Origin: Cliona cf. orientalis
Taxonomy: Eukaryota > Porifera > Demospongiae > Clionaida > Clionaidae
NCBI GenBank assembly: GCA_963930775.1
Contig: OZ005689.1
Location: forward strand, 15,748,923 to 15,812,922
Reading direction: 5' to 3'
DNA: 64,000 bases
Below, piece by piece: positions 1 to 12,681 of the stretch. Below the pieces are notes generated by a model. That model did not search any database, was not told where the DNA came from, and was given only the letters and a program-made list of their open reading frames with translations. The position numbers were made by a program, and so were the translations under genes. Position 1 is the stretch's first letter, and every line of letters starts with the position of its first letter.

Positions 1-296
1 GTAGGACTGATTTGCAGAGTAGCCTGGTAGAGTTAAATCTGGACTCGAGCCCAACAAAACGGATGTATATAACAGCTCTAGTGAGTCTGCAATATATAGC
101 CTAGCCCCGCCAAAATGTCCTGCAAGCCAGTACCATGCGGGAGGTGCCGGGTTTGTCATGTCAGTGCGCATGCGCATATGCAGCGTTGGCACGTTCGGAA
201 GCACTAAGCTATGGGGAATTTACGCTTAAGAATACTACACAATATATTATTGATACTGCTAAACAGGGTGCACTTCCAGGGTTTTATCTCAGTGGC

Positions 297-798
297 CCGT
301 CCGTCCTTTTGCTAAATGGTAAGGGTCGTCATATATAAAGTACGTTTGGCATAAAGAAAGCGTGGTCATGTTAAGTCTTGCCCAGTGGAGTAGTAGCCAG
401 TGTGCTGCTGTTAAACAGTTGTAACTTGCCAGTCTGTGTTTGCATGGCACCTACCTCAACTACATGACGCCATTCTGCACTTTGCTGGTAAGCTGTCAAT
501 GCAGTGACTGCATGTAGCTAGTGTAAACAGGCAGTGGTTCTCAAGTGCATAATTCAGCTGAAGTATGTCACAGAGGGTTTCAGTTTATATAGTGGCATAG
601 TCAGCTAGGTGCCTTTCCCAAACACTGACTCTCAGTCTAGTACCAGAACCCTGTTTAGGTGCAGGGTATGTAGTTATAGTACCAGTACCCTGTTCAGGTG
701 CAGGGTGTGTAGTTCAATACTCCTGATCGATATTGAACAAGCACAGTAGTATACACAGTGAGCCATATGCTATATGCATGCATGTAGCGGTGAGGGTT
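297..798 (-). repeat. AACCCTC-family interspersed repeat, copy 1 (truncated)
   Basis: The right end reads, on the minus strand, AACCCTCACCGCTACATG, matching the ends of the copies at 21768, 39732 and 43938. The interior shares long stretches with those copies in reverse complement, including the block around 515-600 and the 'aaatggtaagggtcgtcat' block near 315-333. The far end seen in other copies is missing, so this copy is truncated. No coding content. The bases before it (1-296) hold nothing I recognise. Confidence 0.7.
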
Positions 799-823
799 CT
801 GCACTCCTGTGCATCCATTATAC

Positions 824-3548
824 GGTCCTGTAGAAGTTAGTGTAAAATAGAGTTTTATATATCCCTAGAGTAACTCATGGGATGATTTTACACCAGCAAA
901 ACCTAGAGTAACTCATGGGACGATTTTACACCAATAGCTACAACCTAGAGTAACTCATGGGACGATTTTACACCAGCAAAATTAGTGTGAAATCCTGAGT
1001 ATGTATTGTATGCCAAGCATAATATTATTATTAAGGGAGGATTTTACACCACATCAAAATTAAGGGGCTAACTCATGTAAAATTCTCCCATATAACTTAC
1101 CTCTGCTATATAATATACGGGACGATTTTACACCAGTTGCCATCACATGCAGGTACTGAAGTGGTGTAAAATCATGCCATATAATAATCATGGCTAACAG
1201 TAACTGGAGCAAAGATTTACATGTGACCTTTGACCTTACTTAAAATTCTCCCATGATAATAAGAATGTACATCCATACTCTGCTAAAACTTTAAGTGTGA
1301 ACTTTGACCTGGTGTAAAATGCTCCCTTGTATATAGCCACTGAATCCAGACTCAGGTAGGGTTTTAAGTGCGTTCCGAATGCTTACTTGCTGTGGGTGTG
1401 GCTGCATGTAGTGCAGAATGGTAGGTGGGGCTCACTATGTACACGTGTTACAATGCATGCAATTAATGTCGAGTTCCTCATCAGGACATCTCTGCTTCGC
1501 GCTCTAGCTAATAGAATGGTACCACGTGCACAACTGCATGCATGTTTGTGAAGTGTGCCTGGGAGTAATGCCATTACGAATTGGTTGAAAGAGAAGATGC
1601 ATATGAGTACGAGAAGGAAATAATTATAATTGTACAAAATTAAGATAATATGAGACACTTAACTATTGACTGCTTTTAGACAGTTTTTTTAGGAGTATTT
1701 TATGTGGGTTTTTAGCTCAGACTGCCTATGGTCTCTAATACACTGATTAGAGGCCATAGGTAGTCTGAGCTTAAAAAAACCCACGTAAAGACCTAGCTAT
1801 TGGGGTACCAACCCCATGTGCGCATACGTGCCTGTGTGCTTTCAAAGAAATCTTTGTAACTTTTGCGAAGGCTTGCCCCGCACAGATGATTTTCATTTTT
1901 TGTGATCACGGAGTATTATGGGACACCTAGCCTGTCCCTATTATGAGACACATACCACATGAGATGTTTTATTTAAAATTGATATCCTAGCCTTGGGTAT
2001 TAGCTAATGACAACAAAAAATAGCTAAGTAGCTAATTTGATGTGCTAAATAAGCAAATTAGCAAAATTGATACACCAAAAACCGTGTTTTACTACAAAAA
2101 CCCATATCAAAATAACTTAAAGGTAGATAGCTAGCAAATCCAACTTTGTAGGCAGGTAGCTAGCTAATTAGGTATAATACAATTACCCCAAAACCAGAAG
2201 CTTCCATCTTCGTTAGTATGGATGTCCGACAGTCCCATAATACCAACTGTCTCATAATAATTATCTGCATATAGCTCAGACTGATATAGCTATACTTTAA
2301 TACCAAACACATGAGTGAGTCGTGCACTGCTGGTGATGCAATACATCCAATGCTGCGGGGTCTGGGTTCGATACTAGCCATGAGTGATTCCTGATAGCAG
2401 CTACAATAGTGATTTAGCTAGCTACATCTCTTTTTAATGTGATAGCTACTTCTCTTTGAGTGATTAGCTATAATAATTATTATAGCTATAAAATTATTAT
2501 TATTATCTGTGTATTCATTAAGCAGAGTAAAACACTATACCAAATAAAATTATAGGGTGCAATTGAGTGAGTTCACTTCCATGTATAGCTATGGTATCTA
2601 GCTAGAGACAAACTGAAGAGGCATCTTTTGATGATGAAGACTTAGAAAGATTAGTATAAATTAGCCACAATAGCATCCAAGTGAGAGAATCTACTGGAAT
2701 TTATAGTCACAGAGTCATGATTACTATAAACTCTAAAACAGTAAAATTAATACCCGATATTATAGCTATAAGTCAATGATGATCATATCATCATTTCTAC
2801 CCTTATCACTCTAAACACAAGGTTGTACTGCAGAAATTACCCTGACATGCTTTATAAAGAACGGCTCGTGCACAAATGCAGTAGCTAAGCCCCCGGCCTA
2901 CCATTCTATTACTTAGCACAAGCCCAAAATAGTGTCGTGGCTGCAGGGTAGCTGCCCCACCCACCAAGTGTATGCACTACAGCCACACCCACAGCAAGCG
3001 AGCATTCGGAACGCACTTAAAACCCTACCTGAGTCTGAATTCAGTGGCTATATACAAGGGAGCATTTTACACCAGGTCAAAGTTCACACTTAAAGTGTTA
3101 GCAGAGTATGGATGTACATTCTTATTAATATGGGAGAATTTTAATTGAGGTCAAAGGTCACATGTAAATCTTTGCTCCAGTTACTGTTAGCCATCAGTAT
3201 TATATTATGGCATGATTTTAGACCACTTCAGTACCTGTGGTGGCAACTGCTGTAAAATCGTCCCTTATATAGCAGAGGTAAGTTATATGGGAGAATTTTA
3301 CATGAGTAAGCCCCTTAACTTTGATGTGGTGTAAAATCCTCCCTTAATAATATGCTTGGCATACAATATAGCTATAGCTACTCAGGATTTTATACTAATT
3401 TTGCTGGTGTAAAATCGTCCCATGAGTTACTCTAGGTTGTATTTGTGTAAAATTGTCCCATGAGTTACTCTAGGTTTTGCTGGTGTAAAATCGTCCCATG
3501 AGTTACTCTAGGTATAAAACTCTATTTTACACTAAAATATGTAGGACC
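824..3548. mobile_element. Long-TIR (fold-back / Mutator-like) DNA transposon, non-autonomous
   Basis: Two arms of about 650-700 bp (824 to about 1525 and about 2890 to 3548) are inverted copies of each other. The element starts GGTCC and ends GGACC, and is flanked by the 8-bp direct repeat CATTATAC (816-823 and 3549-3556). Each arm carries three tandem copies of a roughly 40-50 bp unit containing TAGAGTAACTCATGGG and a TTTTACACC motif, plus more scattered TGTAAAAT motifs. The middle has no transposase reading frame. Long inverted repeats with an 8-9 bp target duplication are typical of Mutator-like elements, but the superfamily is an inference. It sits between an AACCCTC repeat and a kinase-Kelch gene fragment. 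Confidence 0.85.
1704..1784. repeat. Near-perfect hairpin inside the long-TIR element
   Basis: GTGGGTTTTTAGCTCAGACT at the left pairs with AGTCTGAGCTTAAAAAAACC and the following CAC at the right. The stem is about 34 bp with few mismatches and the loop is short. It may be a tiny fold-back insertion or the original centre of the transposon. Confidence 0.75.
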
Positions 3549-3559
3549 CATTATACAAC

Positions 3560-4330
3560 CCTTGAAGGAGGCTTCTCCCCCTCTCTTCACCTCACTGCTC
3601 CAGTCTTGGCCCCGCCATCTTTCCCCTGTACCTGACTTCTCAGTACTTTTAGTTCTTCTTCAAGTTCTGTGTTTCATTTAGCCGCGTACCAGCCGCTTCC
3701 TCTCTTCCAGCTACTGGTTCACTCGTTCCAGCTGCCTCTCTTTCTCTATACATTTTCTTAAATCGTCTGATCCCTTTCCTGTTCTACTTGTCGCTTCTCT
3801 CTCCAGCTGCTGATTCTGTGGCTGAATTTGTTGAATCTGCTGAGTCGGCTTCTTTCTATATTGTCTCAGTTGTTGATCTTTTTCTGCTATAGTTGCATCT
3901 TTTTGATCTATGACATGTCGAAGTTGCTCATAATATTATCCCTCCTTGCCTCTGCTGTCCTTCATGATCACTCTCTCACTGGCATTCTTAAATTATTTAG
4001 CTGCTTCTTTCAGTGTTGCTAGTCTTTCACAGAGCTGCTGAGCTGAGGGGCGTTCACCATCAGCATCTTTGAAACAGTCGATGGCAGTTAAATGTAGGAG
4101 AGGATGGTTTGGGTCAACTTGACTGATGTGGTTTTGTCGTCGTTCTATTTCTGGTACACATAACTTCAGTGCACCTTGTGGAAATTGTGGATTGTCAAAT
4201 GTTCTAATTCAATCTCCAGGGTTGGGGAACTCTCGTGTCAGTGTCTGGACTGCAATGACACCAAATGAGAAGCAGTCGATCGTCTCTGTGTACACTGGTT
4301 TGTCTTGAACAGCTTCTGGAGGCATGTAAT
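3560..4330 (-). pseudogene. Kinase-Kelch gene fragment (kinase C-lobe tail plus coiled coil)
   Basis: On the minus strand this stretch aligns base for base with the nearly intact copy at 12682-14957. It starts at the EAVQD segment after the activation loop, runs through the C-lobe (DCFSFGV, ERRQNHISQVDPNHPLL-like blocks) and the Gln/Glu-rich coiled coil, and stops just inside the LRWREGE motif before the Kelch domain. The frame is broken in several places, and both the N-lobe and the whole propeller are absent. The left edge meets the long-TIR transposon, whose insertion or a linked deletion probably removed the Kelch part. The right edge is abrupt at about 4330, next to unrelated repeat DNA. 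It is a dead relic of the tandem family. Confidence 0.8.
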
Positions 4331-5110
4331 GAGCTCATTAAGAAGCAATTAGGCCTTATGTATGGACACAATGCCTTTAATGACAATGCGCGATATTGTG
4401 GAGGCGCGTGACTCAGTGAAGCTGCAATCTGATTGGTGCCGTCCTGTACAGGGCGCCGGAACAACTCCGTGCATAGCAAGTCACCAGACCCTCTCCCCCC
4501 GCGTAAGGGTCTGGCTCCGCGAGACTAGGTGCCACCGTGAAGGATGTTCATAACAAGAGTATATATACTTAGACGATATCATTTTGGCTGACAGTGATGT
4601 CATTGCTGACCACTGCCTCATGGGCAACTTACGTATGGAACTCTCAGTCACGATATCTAGCTATGTAGCTATAGGTCAGTGTGCTGTGTCTGTAGTGGGC
4701 CTAGGTAATTTTTGAGGAATCAGAGTTGAAAGTTTGATTTTATTCCTCAAGAATTAACTTTCAAGGATAGGCTAGATTTGTTTAAAAATCAATGTGAGTG
4801 TTTGATTATTTTCCTTGCCTGCTGTAGTTTCCTAGCTTCATCACTGTTTCTTCTGCTTGGGAGAGCTGAGAAGAAGAGGATTTTATCTCTGGAATCACCA
4901 GCATAAATGCAGACAGCCATCATGGAAGAATCTATGACTTGATATACCATAATTATGCATCCTATAGCTAGACATTCAATTTTTAATTCTGATACCTGCA
5001 GGAGTGCATTAAATTACACTAACTTTTTCATCGTGAATATTGTTATCATTATGACACAAAATTAATTACGGTTATAAAAAAATCGATAAAATTAATATAA
5101 TTGCACAATG
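4331..5110. other. Intergenic DNA with a small repeat and a duplicated 3' flank
   Basis: 4337-4545 is a GC-richer insert with CCAGACCCTCTCCCC and its partner GGGTCTGG, like a small inverted-repeat element. 4550-4930 matches 12190-12530 and, more weakly, 16320-16420, so this is the 3' flank of a kinase-Kelch unit copied along with the gene. No gene is seen. Confidence 0.6.
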
Positions 5111-5121
5111 TTGGGGAAAGC

Positions 5122-7285
5122 TTAAAATACTGTTCCAAACTCAACTGAATTACAGTATTTGTTACCAGTGGTCCTCCCTCCCACCACCATCAGTTGGTTG
5201 TCAGGGAGTACAGCTGATAAACAGGCATACCTAGGTGTTATCACGTGACTGATGATCTCCCAGGAGTTAGTGGCTGGCTGGTACATATGAACAGCTGTAG
5301 TGGGTTTCCCCTTTGAATCCATCCCACCAATTGCCAGTAGTCGATCATGAAGACTCACAGCAGTGGAGTACCTTACAGGGAGGTTAGCAACACTGTTCCA
5401 TGGCCTATAGCTACCCTTGATGAATCGTGTTAGTCTACTCACAAGACGCTCTCCTAGCGATGTGGAGCCAGTGGAGGAAATAAGTGATGTTACTGAACAA
5501 GAGTACACTGAATTTGTAGCTATTTTGTCTTTGTTGACTCCCCCCAGCAGATAGACCATATCACCACAGAGTGCTATCGATGCACCTGACAATGGTTGAA
5601 GTAGATCAGCAGCAGTGTGCCACTTTCGAGTCTCGGTGTTCAGCACTTCAACCTTTTTTTAGTACCTGGATGTCATCATCATATCCTCCTGCTACAATCA
5701 GAGTTGTTCCAGTGCACAGTACTAGTGCAGATACACAGAAACGTTTAGTAGGCATTGGTGGGAATTTCTCAGTCCACCTCCTACCACTACCATCATCAGT
5801 CGGATTCAACAGCTTGTTGGTGTTCTCACCACCTATAATAATATCCTCCAACTGCAGTCAGTAGACCATCAATGACTGCCAGAGCCAATCCTTTATACGG
5901 GGTGTCTTGAGTGAGAGACCAGCTGGAGCTTGATATGTGGTAGGCATACACTTTGTTGTTTGTATCATGTCTGCAATACACTGTGCTGTTGTGCACAACT
6001 GCATCACAACATGGAGCCTTTTCTCCCTCTCTCCACCTCAGTTTGAAATCAGTTCTGCTCACAGTTCCAGCCATGGCCCCGCCATATTTCCCTTTCTCAG
6101 CACTAGAAGTTCCTCTTCAAATTCTGCATTTCGTTTGCCAAAATCAGCTATCAGCCCCAGTTCTCTCTCTTTTTCTTGAATTGCTTGATCTCTTTCCTGT
6201 TCTACCTGTCGCTTATCTCTCTCTAGCTGCTGAATTTTCAGAGTCAGCTCTTCTCTAGCTACATTGTCTCAGCTGTTGTTCATTTTCTACTGTAGTTGCA
6301 TCTTCTTGATCTAAGACATGTCGAAGTTGTTCATATTCTCCCTCCTTGCCTCTGCTATCCTTCACTCTCTCACTGGCATTCTTGTATTTAGCTGTTTGTT
6401 TCAGAGCTGCTAGTCCTTCACAGAGCTGCTGAGCTGAGGGACGTTCACCATCGGCATCTTTGAGGCAGTCGAGGGCAATTGGTAGGAGAGGATGATTTGG
6501 ATCAACTCCACTGATATGGTTTTGTCGTCGTTCTATTTCTGGAATGCTCATCTTTAAAGGCCTAGAGTAGCGTGGGTCATGGACCATCGTCTGTCGATCT
6601 CCAGGTTTGGGGAACTCTTGTGTCAGTGTCTGTCTGGACAGCGATGACACCAAATGAAAAGCAGTCGATCTTCTCCGTGTTTGTCTTGAACAGCTTCTGG
6701 AGGCATGTAGATATCAGTGCCGGGACACAAGGTGTTGGTGAACTGAGATGCTTGAGGATTTAGATCACCTAGCCTTGCCATTCCAAAATCGGTCAATTTT
6801 GCTCTAATGTTGCCGATAAGCAACACATTGTTGCTGGAGAGATCTCTGTGGACAATGCCATTGGAGTGGAGAAACGATAGCGCTCAACTTATATCATGAC
6901 AAATGTTGATTTGGATGTGGTAGGGAATCGACTGTTGGGAGCTTTCCAGAAAGTGGGTCAGGCTACCATCCATCAGCTCCATTAATAAGAATTGGGAGGC
7001 GTGTTCAGGATCTTGGTGGATGCCCAGGTATTGGACAATGTTAGGGTGCCATACGGTGCTCAAGAACTCACACTCTAGTTGAAATCTCCTGATTGGTAGC
7101 CTGTGCTCTCTGTGAGGGGCTATTTGATGCAGTGCAGTTGGATTGAATAAAGTTGGGTGGATGATTTTAGCTGCACAGAGGAGGTCATCACACTTTGCCT
7201 TGCAGACTGAACCATATGATCCAATACCGAGGGTTCGGTGTTTGATATACCGTACAGTCACATGTTCTTTGTCTATAAACCACAA
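5122..7285 (-). pseudogene. Kinase - coiled coil - Kelch pseudogene (copy A)
   Basis: Minus-strand reading gives the kinase N-lobe (GIGSYGSV glycine loop, AAKIIH lysine), then the C-lobe (TDFGMARL, MPPEAV), a shortened coiled coil, and Kelch blades with VGG and LLGG motifs, ending SVEFGTVF. Lesions visible against the better copies are: an in-frame TGA right after HDIS (a CGA in its sister), so the HRD loop lies beyond a stop; a frameshift after EAVQDK; a shortened coiled coil with a further break; and at least two breaks in the Kelch part. No convincing ATG exists: the first exon appears to have been deleted and fused to upstream DNA, because the flank at 7270-7560 matches the upstream flank of the copy at 12682. 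Several independent lesions make this clearly a pseudogene. Confidence 0.88.
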
Positions 7286-7289
7286 TTAC

Positions 7290-8600
7290 TTTTAGCCGTG
7301 ATGAACCGCTAACAATATGACTAATGGTTGATATAGCTACTTCATTTGGTAAGAGCATTTTGTGGTATAATAATAATATTATTATAGCATCTATAAATTT
7401 CCTAGCTACACAGTTCTATACAATACCTTATTGCAGGAATATATAGAAAATGAGGATTCACCTTGGACTCGGTGCTTGCTTCTGGGATGGCAACATCTAT
7501 AATAGCACGTGTCTAGTTACACCTACCTGGGCATGACAAATAGCTACAGATGGCGTAGAGCAAAACAAAATTAAGCCCTATAATGATACAGGATGAGCAA
7601 AATGACTGTCAATCACTATGTGAGACAGGTACCGGTATACTATTATTACGTCACAATAATATTATGGGTAGAAGTTCATTATTGTCCTAGTCTGGGCTAT
7701 AATAATATAGGTCTGGGTGCAGAGAGCACTGTTTCAAGTGTCACCGGGACAGCATTTCTATTATTTCTCTCTGAAAGTAAATGTATAGATTGCATTGAAT
7801 GAGCACGTGTCTAGTTACGCCTGCCTGGGCAAGACAAATAGCTACAGATGGTGTAGAGCAAAACAAAATTAAGCCTTATATTATATAATGATATAGGATG
7901 AGCAAAATGAGTTAAAAAGTATTTAGAAGGTGTAAGACATGACTATAACATGAGAGGTCCATGGTAGTCAGAGAGTCAATAAGAGGTGTGCTCATCAGTA
8001 AAATGCTCAGCCAGAGTCAGTTCTGATATATCATAGAGTGGACACTTGCTTGTAGCATGATCTGGGTAGGTGATTACCCTTACTAAGTTCTTCATGCTAT
8101 GGAAAACAAAGGAGCTGTGGTCAAGTGCATGCTCCTTAATTGTGCCCATGCACGCAGGGTAATTAGTTGCATAAATTATTGTGCCATGAGAGAAGCTCTG
8201 ACAGTGAGTAGCTAGCTAACTGTTTTTGTCTATGAAATGTTTTTGCATAACAAATTCAAGGGATATATAATATTATACAAAATAGTGAAACACACTAATA
8301 TGAATGCATACCCTAATGAACAAGTATGACTATATGTAAATGATTTAGAACTAAAGTAGTGCTTTAAATTACCTTTAAATGAAGTAATGGAAGGGGAAGT
8401 AGTGGCTGAGCATTTTACTGTTTCAAGTGTCACCGGGACAGCATTTCTACGCATTAAAAACCCATCCTACGGTATTATGCATCCTAGACTTTCAGTTTTC
8501 CATGCGAAATTTTCATCATAAATATTATTATCATTGTGACACAAATTTAATTAGCTGTATTGAGATAAAAAATATTTAATTAATATAACTGCACAACGTT
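7290..8600. other. Intergenic DNA with duplicated blocks
   Basis: 7300-7560 matches 15060-15270 (the upstream flank of copy C). A block of about 85 bp at 7503-7588 recurs as a direct repeat at 7801-7880 (GTCTAGTTAC...GCAAAACAAAATTAAGCC). TTTCAAGTGTCACCGGGACA occurs at 7733 and again near 8422. 7620-7760 matches 16600-16790 in reverse and provides the empty site for the 28-bp element there. No gene is seen. Confidence 0.65.
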
Positions 8601-8609
8601 GGAGAAAGT

Positions 8610-10871
8610 TTAAAATACTGTTCCAAACTCAACTGAATCACAGTATTTTTTGCCCGAAATCCATCCTCCCACCACCATCAGCTGATAGTCAGGGAGGACA
8701 GCTGATGAACAGACACTCCTAGGTGTTGTCATGTGACTGATGACCTCCCAGAAGTTAATGGTTGGCTGGTACACATGAACAGCAGGGGTGGTTTCACCCT
8801 TTGAATCCTCCCCGCCAATCGCCAGCAGTCGACCATGAAGACTCACAGCAGTGGAGCACTTAACAGGGAGGTTAGCAACTCTGTTCCATGGGCTGCCTTT
8901 GCTGGATTGTGTTAGTGTACTTACAGGACGCCCTCCTAGCGTCTTGGAGCCAGTGGAGGAAAGAAGTGATATTACAGAACAAGAGTACACTGAATATGTC
9001 GCTACTCTTTCTTTGTTGTATCCCCCCAGCAGATAGAGCAGATCACCACAGAGTGCTATTGATGCACCTGACAATGGTTGAGGTAGATCAGCAGCAGTGT
9101 GCCACTCTTGAGTCTCAGTGTTCAGCACTTCTGAATCAACTGTTTTTAGTATTTCATCCTTACAACCACCCCACCCCCCTGCTGCAATCAGAGTTGTTCC
9201 AGTGCACAGTGCAGATATAGAAAAACGTTTAGTTGGCATTGGTGGGAATTTCTCAGTCCACCTCCTACCACTGCCTTCACCAGTCAGACTCAACAGCTTG
9301 TTGGTGTTCCTATAATCACCTCCATATCCTCCAACTGTAGTCAGTAGATTGTCAATCACTGCCACAGCAAATGCATTATATGGGGTGTCAGGAGTGAGAG
9401 ACCAGCTGGAGCTTGATATGTGGTAGGCATATATTTTGTCCCTTGAATCATATACTCTAAAATACGCTGAACCATTGTGTACAACAACATCACAACATCT
9501 ACTCATTTCACATGGAAACTTCTCCCCCTCTCTCCACCTCAGTTTGAAGTTAGTTCTGCTCACTGCTCCAGTCTTGACTCCTCTATCTTTCTCCTGTACC
9601 TGACTTCTCAAGACTCTAAGTTCTTCTTCAAGTTCTGTGTTTCATTTACCAAAATCAGCTATTAGTCTCTCACTCTCTTCCAGCTGCTGGTTCACTCGTC
9701 TCAGCTCCCTCACATTCTCTTGAATTGCATGCTGTTTCTCTCTTTCTAGCTGCTGGATTTGTTGATTCTGGTGCTGATTCTCCTGATTCGCTTGCTGAAT
9801 TTGCTGATTCTTTTGCTGCATCTGCTGAGTCAGTTCCTCTCTACATTGTCTCAGTTGCTGTTCTTTTTTATCTATGATATATCGAAGTTGCTCATATTCT
9901 CCCTCCTTGCCTCTGCTATCCTTCACTCTCTCACTGGCATTCTTGTATTTAGCTGTTTCTTTCAGAGCTGCTAGTCTTTCACAGAGCTGCTGAGCTGAGG
10001 GGCGGTCACCATCCGCATCTTTGAGACAGTCGAGGGCAATTGGTAGGAGAGGATGGTTTGGGTCAACTCGACTGATGTGGTTATGTCGTCGTTCTATTTC
10101 TGACACATCCATCTTTAGAGGCCTGGGATAGTGAGGGACATGGACTGTCATCATTCGTTCTCCAGGTTTGGGGAACTCTTGTGTCAGTGTCTGGACTGCA
10201 ATGACACCAAATGAGAAACAGTCGATCTTCTCTGTGTACACTGGTTCGTCTTGAACAGCTTCTGGAGGCATGTAGACATCAGTGCCGGGACACATGGTAT
10301 TGGTGAACTGAGATGCTTGAGGATTTAGATCGCCTAGCCTTGCCATTCCAAAGTCGGTCAATTTTGCTCTAATGTTGCCAATAAGTAACACATTGTTACT
10401 AGAGAGATATCTGTGGATGATGCCATTGGAGTGGAGAAACGATAGCGCTCGCGTTATATCATGGCATAGGTTGACTTGGATGTGGTAGGGGATCAGCTGT
10501 GGGTAGCTTTCCAGAAATTGGGTCAGGCTGTCTTCCATCAGCTCCGTTAGTAGAACTGGGAGGTGTGTTTCAGGATCTTGGTGGGTGCCCAGGTATTGGA
10601 CAATGTTAGGATGCCGAAGGGTGCTCAAGAACTCACACTCTTGTTGAATTCTCCTGATTGGTAGCCTATGCTCTCTGTGAGCAGCTATATGATGATGTGC
10701 AGTTGGATCGAATAGAGTTGGGTGGATGACTTTAGCAGCACAGAGGAGGTCGTCACACTTTGCCTTACAGACTGATCCATATGATCCAATACCAAGGGTT
10801 TGATCTTTCAGAAGAACGACAGTTTTGAAACCAATCTTCTTGTTTTCCTGCTGCCGCTGTTCTCCAGCCAT
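8610..10871 (-). pseudogene. Kinase - coiled coil - Kelch protein (copy B), split by one nonsense codon
   Basis: From the ATG at 10871 (MAGEQRQQENKKIGFK) the frame runs through a complete TKL-like kinase domain: GIGSYGSV loop, AAKVIH lysine, TDFGMARL and MPPEAV. A Gln/Glu-rich coiled coil follows, up to ADFGK, then a single TGA at about 9642-9644 where copy C has an Arg codon. After it the same frame continues for over 330 codons through six Kelch blades to SVEFGTVF at 8610. The change is CGA to TGA, as expected from CpG decay. The catalytic loop reads HRYLSSNNV instead of HRDLSSSNV, so the catalytic Asp is lost as well. Dead kinase activity plus a nonsense codon argue for a young pseudogene. 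A truncated pseudokinase - coiled coil protein of about 410 residues is possible if it is transcribed. The gene is single-exon as far as can be seen, like its siblings. Confidence 0.85.
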
Positions 10872-12681
10872 AGCTATGCTCGGAAACTCTCTTACAATAC
10901 TGTTATGGCAGACATGCAGTATAGCAGTATAGCTAGATGGCAATAGTCTCGTCTTCTTTTGGGGCGGGGTCTGGGGACGAGACTAGATGGCAACGCCCCA
11001 TGCCCGACGCCCACCATCCGTCCATGTCACATGATTAATTTGTCTCTCTTACACATGCGCACATGACAATTTGTTAGTTGCATCACGGCGTCAGTACTAC
11101 CAACAGTGGTTCCAAGTATACGGATTGGTCAACATTTTTACTGAATTCTGACCGTAAATACTGATAAATTTAAATTTCAAAAATACTGAAAACTGGGAGA
11201 ATTTTGCTCTTTATAAAAATAATACTAAAAAATACTGAAAATGCATGCAAAATACTGAAAAATGGGAATACATGTATTTAGCTATACGAGAACAGCTTGG
11301 AGGCACTGTACCAAAGACTCGGATAGTAATATTATTAGGATTTTTGAACATGAAAATGCCTAATTAGCCTAATATTATGCATATTAGCAGGTATCTAGCT
11401 ATTCCCATATAAGGCCAGTATATTTGACAGAATTTTTCCGGAAATCGCTCTTAGGATTTCTTGTCACAAGATGTTTATAGTACCAGTGTTGGTATGTTAT
11501 ATTAGCATTGAGGATCTAGGAGAGAACTATCTCTGACAGACACCTTATGTATATTAATTAATATAATTATTACAACAATCACATCGATCAACATTGAACT
11601 CTTGTTTTGTCAATCCCTTAATGGATCTATCATTTCATGCTTTTGGTATTTCTGTAGAATAAACATCTCTAATTGACTGATCTCTGTTTCTTGTTTTCAA
11701 TATTATATTTACAAGCATGGCATTTCGGAGACTTTGCCATTGCCTTGATGATCATTGATACTCTTCACCAGGAGCTGAATGGGTTGGGGGGGGGGGGGTG
11801 GATAGGGTGACTATAGCCACCCCCTTCATTAGTTCTTTTATGCAATGTAGTATAGGAAACGTTCACCAGCCACCCCATTTGCCAGTATAGTTTACTATGG
11901 GTATAGTCGCCCTATCAACCTCCTTCCATGCTTCCATTCCTTCCAGCCTGTTTACAGTGTTTGAATCATCCAAGGCAACAACCCAGCTGGGGCCAGTCTG
12001 CAACTTCACAATCATCTTCTTTGCAGCTCCTCTTGCGACTATATAGTAGCTAACCACTTGAACACTAGCCACCTGTGGCATGAAATGAGGACACTTTCTT
12101 CAATACAATAATATTATTATAGAGACTGTGCATGGCCCCATGCAGCTGCATGTATTAATTTTAAAATACCGCCCCCTCCACTTTTTCTCTCCCTCAACAC
12201 AAGAGTACCGAGATGATGTCATTTTTGCTGATAGTGATGTCATTGCTGACAACTGCCTCATGGGCAACTTATGGAACTCTCATTCACGATATCTATGTAG
12301 CTACATGTCAGTGTGCTGTGTCTATAGTGGGCCAGGGTAATTTTTGAGAAATCAAATTTTATTCCTCAAGAATTAACTTTCAAGGATAGACTAAAAATCA
12401 ATGCGAGTGTTTTATTATTTTCCTTGCCTGTTGTAGTTTCCCAACTTCATTGCTCAGAAGAGAACTGTATCTCTGGAATCACCATCATAAACACAGACAG
12501 CCATCATGGAAGACTTTGTGATTTAGCATACTATAATATTATCCTAACAATAATATATACACACATGTATAGCAGTTTTTGAATTCCGTAGCTACCTGGA
12601 ATGCATCAGTTATACACTGAAATTTTCATATGAAATTTACATCATGAATACAAATTACAATAAACAAAAAATCGCACAATG
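10872..12681. other. Intergenic DNA between kinase-Kelch copies
   Basis: 11640-12540 matches 15870-16420, and its 12190-12530 part also matches 4550-4930, so duplicated flanks account for much of this. 11787-11801 is a G homopolymer. 11795-11920 is a small inverted repeat (GATAGGGTGACTATA against TATAGTCGCCCTATC), a relative of which lies at 60580-60650. The short reading frames here fall in the repeated flanks and look non-coding. Confidence 0.6.

Noticed and set aside
2325-2385. Possible tRNA, from GGGTTCGATACTAGCC resembling a T-arm
   Set aside because: No matching acceptor stem, D-arm or anticodon arm could be drawn around it.
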